Source of the DNA: Roseateles noduli
GTDB taxonomy: Bacteria; Pseudomonadota; Gammaproteobacteria; Burkholderiales; Burkholderiaceae_C
Assembly (NCBI GenBank): GCA_002205125.1
Contig: NIOE01000004.1
Coordinates: 1 to 64,000, forward strand
DNA length: 64,000 nt
Direction of reading: 5' to 3'
Shown here: in pieces, positions 62,034 to 64,000 of the stretch
How positions within the stretch are numbered: position 1 is the stretch's first letter
Layout of the letters: the number at the start of each line of letters is the position of its first letter
The notes under the pieces: model-generated
The model's database searches: none
What the model was told of the DNA's origin: nothing
The model's input: the letters and a program-made list of their open reading frames with translations, nothing else
Translations under genes and position numbers: made by a program

Positions 62034-63224
62034 ATGCAAGACGCCTCAGCCCCGCCTTCCTCCGCTACTGCCGGCCCGGCCGCTCCGGCCGCTTCAGCCG
62101 GTTCAGCTGCCGCGGGGCCCGTGGTCATCAAGTCCCGGCTGCTGAAGCAGCTCGACAAGGACATCGCCGCGGCGACCTCGCCAACCGCCTCGGCCGCGGC
62201 GCGGGCCAAGCGGGCGATGCTGCTGGCGAGACACGGTGCAGTGGGCGAGGCGCGCGAGGCGCTGACGGCGCTGCATCAGCTGTCGTTCCAGCATCCGCAT
62301 CCGGAGATCGGGGCCTGGCTGCACATGGCCGAAGGCCTGATGAGCTACTACAACGGCTTCGTCGCGCAGCAGGCCTGGGACCGCATCCAGCGCGCGCATG
62401 CGATCGCGGGCACCTCGCCCGCGTTGATCGAGGTGAGGGTGCTGGCGTCGGCCTGGCTGTCGCAGCTGGCCTTCATCCGCCACGATCCGGTGGCGCTGGT
62501 GGACTACGCCAAGCGCTGTCTCGGCGAGGCGCTGCCCGAGCACAACGTCGCGCAGGCGCGTCTGGCGATCACGATGGGTCTGGCCTGGCATTACGCCGGC
62601 GACCTGGCGACCGCGCAGCGCTGGTACATCCGCGCGCGCCGTCATGCGTCGGTGGAGGGCGACGACGCGTCGCTGTCGGCGCTGATGTTCAACATGGCCG
62701 GCATGCGCGCCTCGCAGCTGCGGCGCGAGAGCCTGTCGAGCCAGTCGTGGCGCGGGACCGAGTTGATGCTCTCGGTGGACTCGGTGCACCACTTCGACGA
62801 GGCCGTCGGCGCGCAGATGATGACCGAGCTGACGCCGGTGCTGCGTGCGCAGGTGCTGACGATGCAGGGCGGTTTCGACGAGGCCAGACGACTCTACGAA
62901 GAACATCTGCCGCAGGCGATGTCGCTGGGGCTGGAGCGCCTGGGCAGCAGCCTGCTGTCGGACCTGGCGTGGTGCCGGGCCAACCTCGGGCAGCACGAGC
63001 ACGCGCTGCATCAGGCGCGCGAGGCCGAGATCGAACTCGATCCCGAGTGCGAGCTCGACGACCGCGCGATCACGCACAGCCGCCTGGCGCAGACCTTCCA
63101 GATGCTGGGCGAGACGGCCGACGCGGATCGCCATCAGGCGCTGGCCGACGAGGCCTGGCGGCAGTTCGCCGAACAGCAGCAGCAATGGCGCGATCTGCTC
63201 GCGGGTAGCGCGCTCGAAGCCTGA
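62034..63224 (+). CDS. Helical-repeat (TPR-like) protein, function unknown
   Basis: 396 residues. An Ala/Pro/Ser-rich N-terminus (to about 35) is followed by continuous amphipathic helices with TPR-like patterns: REALTALHQLSFQHPHPEIGAWLHMAEGL, YAKRCLGEALPEHNVAQARLAITMGLAWHYAGDLATAQRWYIRA, then LSDLAWCRANLGQHEHALHQAREAEIELDPECELDDRAITHSRLAQTFQMLGE. It lacks a signal peptide and is probably cytosolic. It lies 8 nt after purC and may be co-transcribed with it. It may be a scaffold or a signalling partner; no named family is recognised. Confidence 0.72.
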   Translation: MQDASAPPSSATAGPAAPAASAGSAAAGPVVIKSRLLKQLDKDIAAATSPTASAAARAKRAMLLARHGAVGEAREALTALHQLSFQHPHPEIGAWLHMAEGLMSYYNGFVAQQAWDRIQRAHAIAGTSPALIEVRVLASAWLSQLAFIRHDPVALVDYAKRCLGEALPEHNVAQARLAITMGLAWHYAGDLATAQRWYIRARRHASVEGDDASLSALMFNMAGMRASQLRRESLSSQSWRGTELMLSVDSVHHFDEAVGAQMMTELTPVLRAQVLTMQGGFDEARRLYEEHLPQAMSLGLERLGSSLLSDLAWCRANLGQHEHALHQAREAEIELDPECELDDRAITHSRLAQTFQMLGETADADRHQALADEAWRQFAEQQQQWRDLLAGSALEA

Positions 63225-63228
63225 GCGC

Positions 63229-64000
63229 TCAGTCCCGCGTCGCGAAGCGCTTCGCGACGAAGCGCCAGATCATCGCCGTCGCGTCCGGTCCGGTCGGATC
63301 GCTGAACGGCTCCTTTGCGGTCCCGCCGCTCCACGCATGACCGAGGCCGTCGATCTCCACGAGCGTCGCGGCGATGGAGCTCCCGCGCTTGAAATCCACG
63401 ACCGTCATCGGCAGCCGTTTCCCGCGCTGCACGCGGCGATCGTGCACCGTGGCGGCGCCCGCGGCGAGCGCCCACTGGCGGACCGCCTCGAAGGCATTGG
63501 ACGCTGCGACGACGCGATCCTTGTTGCCCTGGATCACGAGCAGCGGCGGCCATGCCGTGCCGCCATCGACGACGGCGGCGCCGGCGTTGCCGCGCATGGC
63601 ACGCAGCGCCGTCGTCGCGGAACTCGCCAGGCCCGGCGGCACGCCCGAGTGCATCGCGACGGCCTGGAAGCGTTCCGGATGCAGCGTTGCCAGCAGCGCG
63701 GCCATGCCCGCGCCCGCGGAGAGCCCCACGACGGCCACGCGCCCGCGATCGGCGCCGTGGAGCAGGCAGACCTGATCGATGGCGGCGAGGATCAGCGTGG
63801 CCTCGCCCTGCGCGCGGCCGGACTCGGTCTCGAACCAGTTCCAGCAGCGCTGCGGATTGGCGAGCCGGCTCTGCTCGGGATAGAGCACCAGGAAGCGCTC
63901 GCGCGCCGCAAGCCGGTTCATCCGCGTGCTGCGCGCGAAGCCGGCCGGATCCTGTCCGCAGCCGTGCAGCATCACGATCAGCGGCGGGCGTTCGCCCGCG
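63229..64000 (-). CDS. PHB depolymerase-like esterase (5' end cut by window edge)
   Basis: Partial alpha/beta-hydrolase; its N-terminus lies beyond base 64000. Visible are PLIVMLHGCGQDPAGFA (oxyanion region), the nucleophile elbow VGLSAGAGM with the catalytic Ser, GNKDRVV with the likely Asp, and GLGHAWSGG with the His, the arrangement of the LpqC/poly(3-hydroxybutyrate) depolymerase family. WNWFETESGRAQGEATLILAAIDQV is also typical. It could act on PHB oligomers or on feruloyl-type esters. It is convergent with the TPR-like gene, 4 nt between stops. Confidence 0.88.
   Translation of the reverse strand, partial: AGERPPLIVMLHGCGQDPAGFARSTRMNRLAARERFLVLYPEQSRLANPQRCWNWFETESGRAQGEATLILAAIDQVCLLHGADRGRVAVVGLSAGAGMAALLATLHPERFQAVAMHSGVPPGLASSATTALRAMRGNAGAAVVDGGTAWPPLLVIQGNKDRVVAASNAFEAVRQWALAAGAATVHDRRVQRGKRLPMTVVDFKRGSSIAATLVEIDGLGHAWSGGTAKEPFSDPTGPDATAMIWRFVAKRFATRD

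Overview
The window reads as a chromosomal segment of a high-GC betaproteobacterium of the order Burkholderiales, probably near the Roseateles/Mitsuaria/Rubrivivax group. The evidence is the protein sequences of the ribosomal genes, two Burkholderiales-type neighbourhoods (def-fmt divergent from LysM-dprA-smg, and azlCD-pgk with pyk, fba and purC further on), a PEP-CTERM protein, and GC-rich codon use throughout. Genus is inferred, not shown. I see no phage, insertion sequence, CRISPR array or rRNA.

Region 1 (1-15.9 kb) is the tuf-S10-spc-alpha ribosomal super-cluster: end of tuf, rpsJ, rplCDWB, rpsS, rplV, rpsC, rplP, rpmC, rpsQ, a peroxiredoxin gene, rplNXE, rpsNH, rplFR, rpsE, rpmD, rplO, secY, infA, rpmJ, rpsMKD, rpoA, rplQ. 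Gene order is classical, but terminator-like hairpins and promoter-like sequences after rpsJ, after rpsQ, around the peroxiredoxin and on both sides of rpsD split it into several transcription units.

Region 2 (15.9-23.2 kb) holds dsbD, two identical initiator tRNA genes with their own promoter and terminator, a minus-strand proQ-like / DTW-domain / selD unit, and thymidine kinase flanked by two paralogous small four-cysteine proteins. A GAF-domain protein follows.

Region 3 (23.2-33 kb) is mostly transport and regulation: a branched-chain amino-acid-type ABC transporter (permease, fused permease-ATPase, ATPase) behind a TetR-like operator, an HDOD protein, a betaine/choline-type binding-protein/permease fusion coupled to a LysR gene, a divergent EamA exporter, a hairpin plus two tiny coupled reading frames, and a GntR regulator.

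Region 4 (33-47.7 kb) contains yajC-secD-secF (preprotein translocation), a DUF1631 gene, smg-dprA-LysM on the minus strand, def-fmt (formyl-Met metabolism), htpX, a lipoprotein, a GIN-domain protein and azlC-azlD.

Region 5 (47.7-64 kb) carries pgk, pyk, fba and purC in one direction, interspersed with accessory genes: an M48-type peptidase, a solitary PstS, malic enzyme MaeB, a PEP-CTERM protein, a periplasmic binding-protein-like gene, and a winged-helix/HATPase/STAS-like protein. It ends with a GGCT-like protein, a repeat-type protein and a PHB-depolymerase-like esterase cut by the window edge. Least explained are the small Cys4 paralogues around tdk, the HATPase protein, the two ABC transporters lacking partner subunits, and the hairpin/tiny-ORF unit near 32.0 kb. 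All functional statements come from reading motifs; no database search was run.
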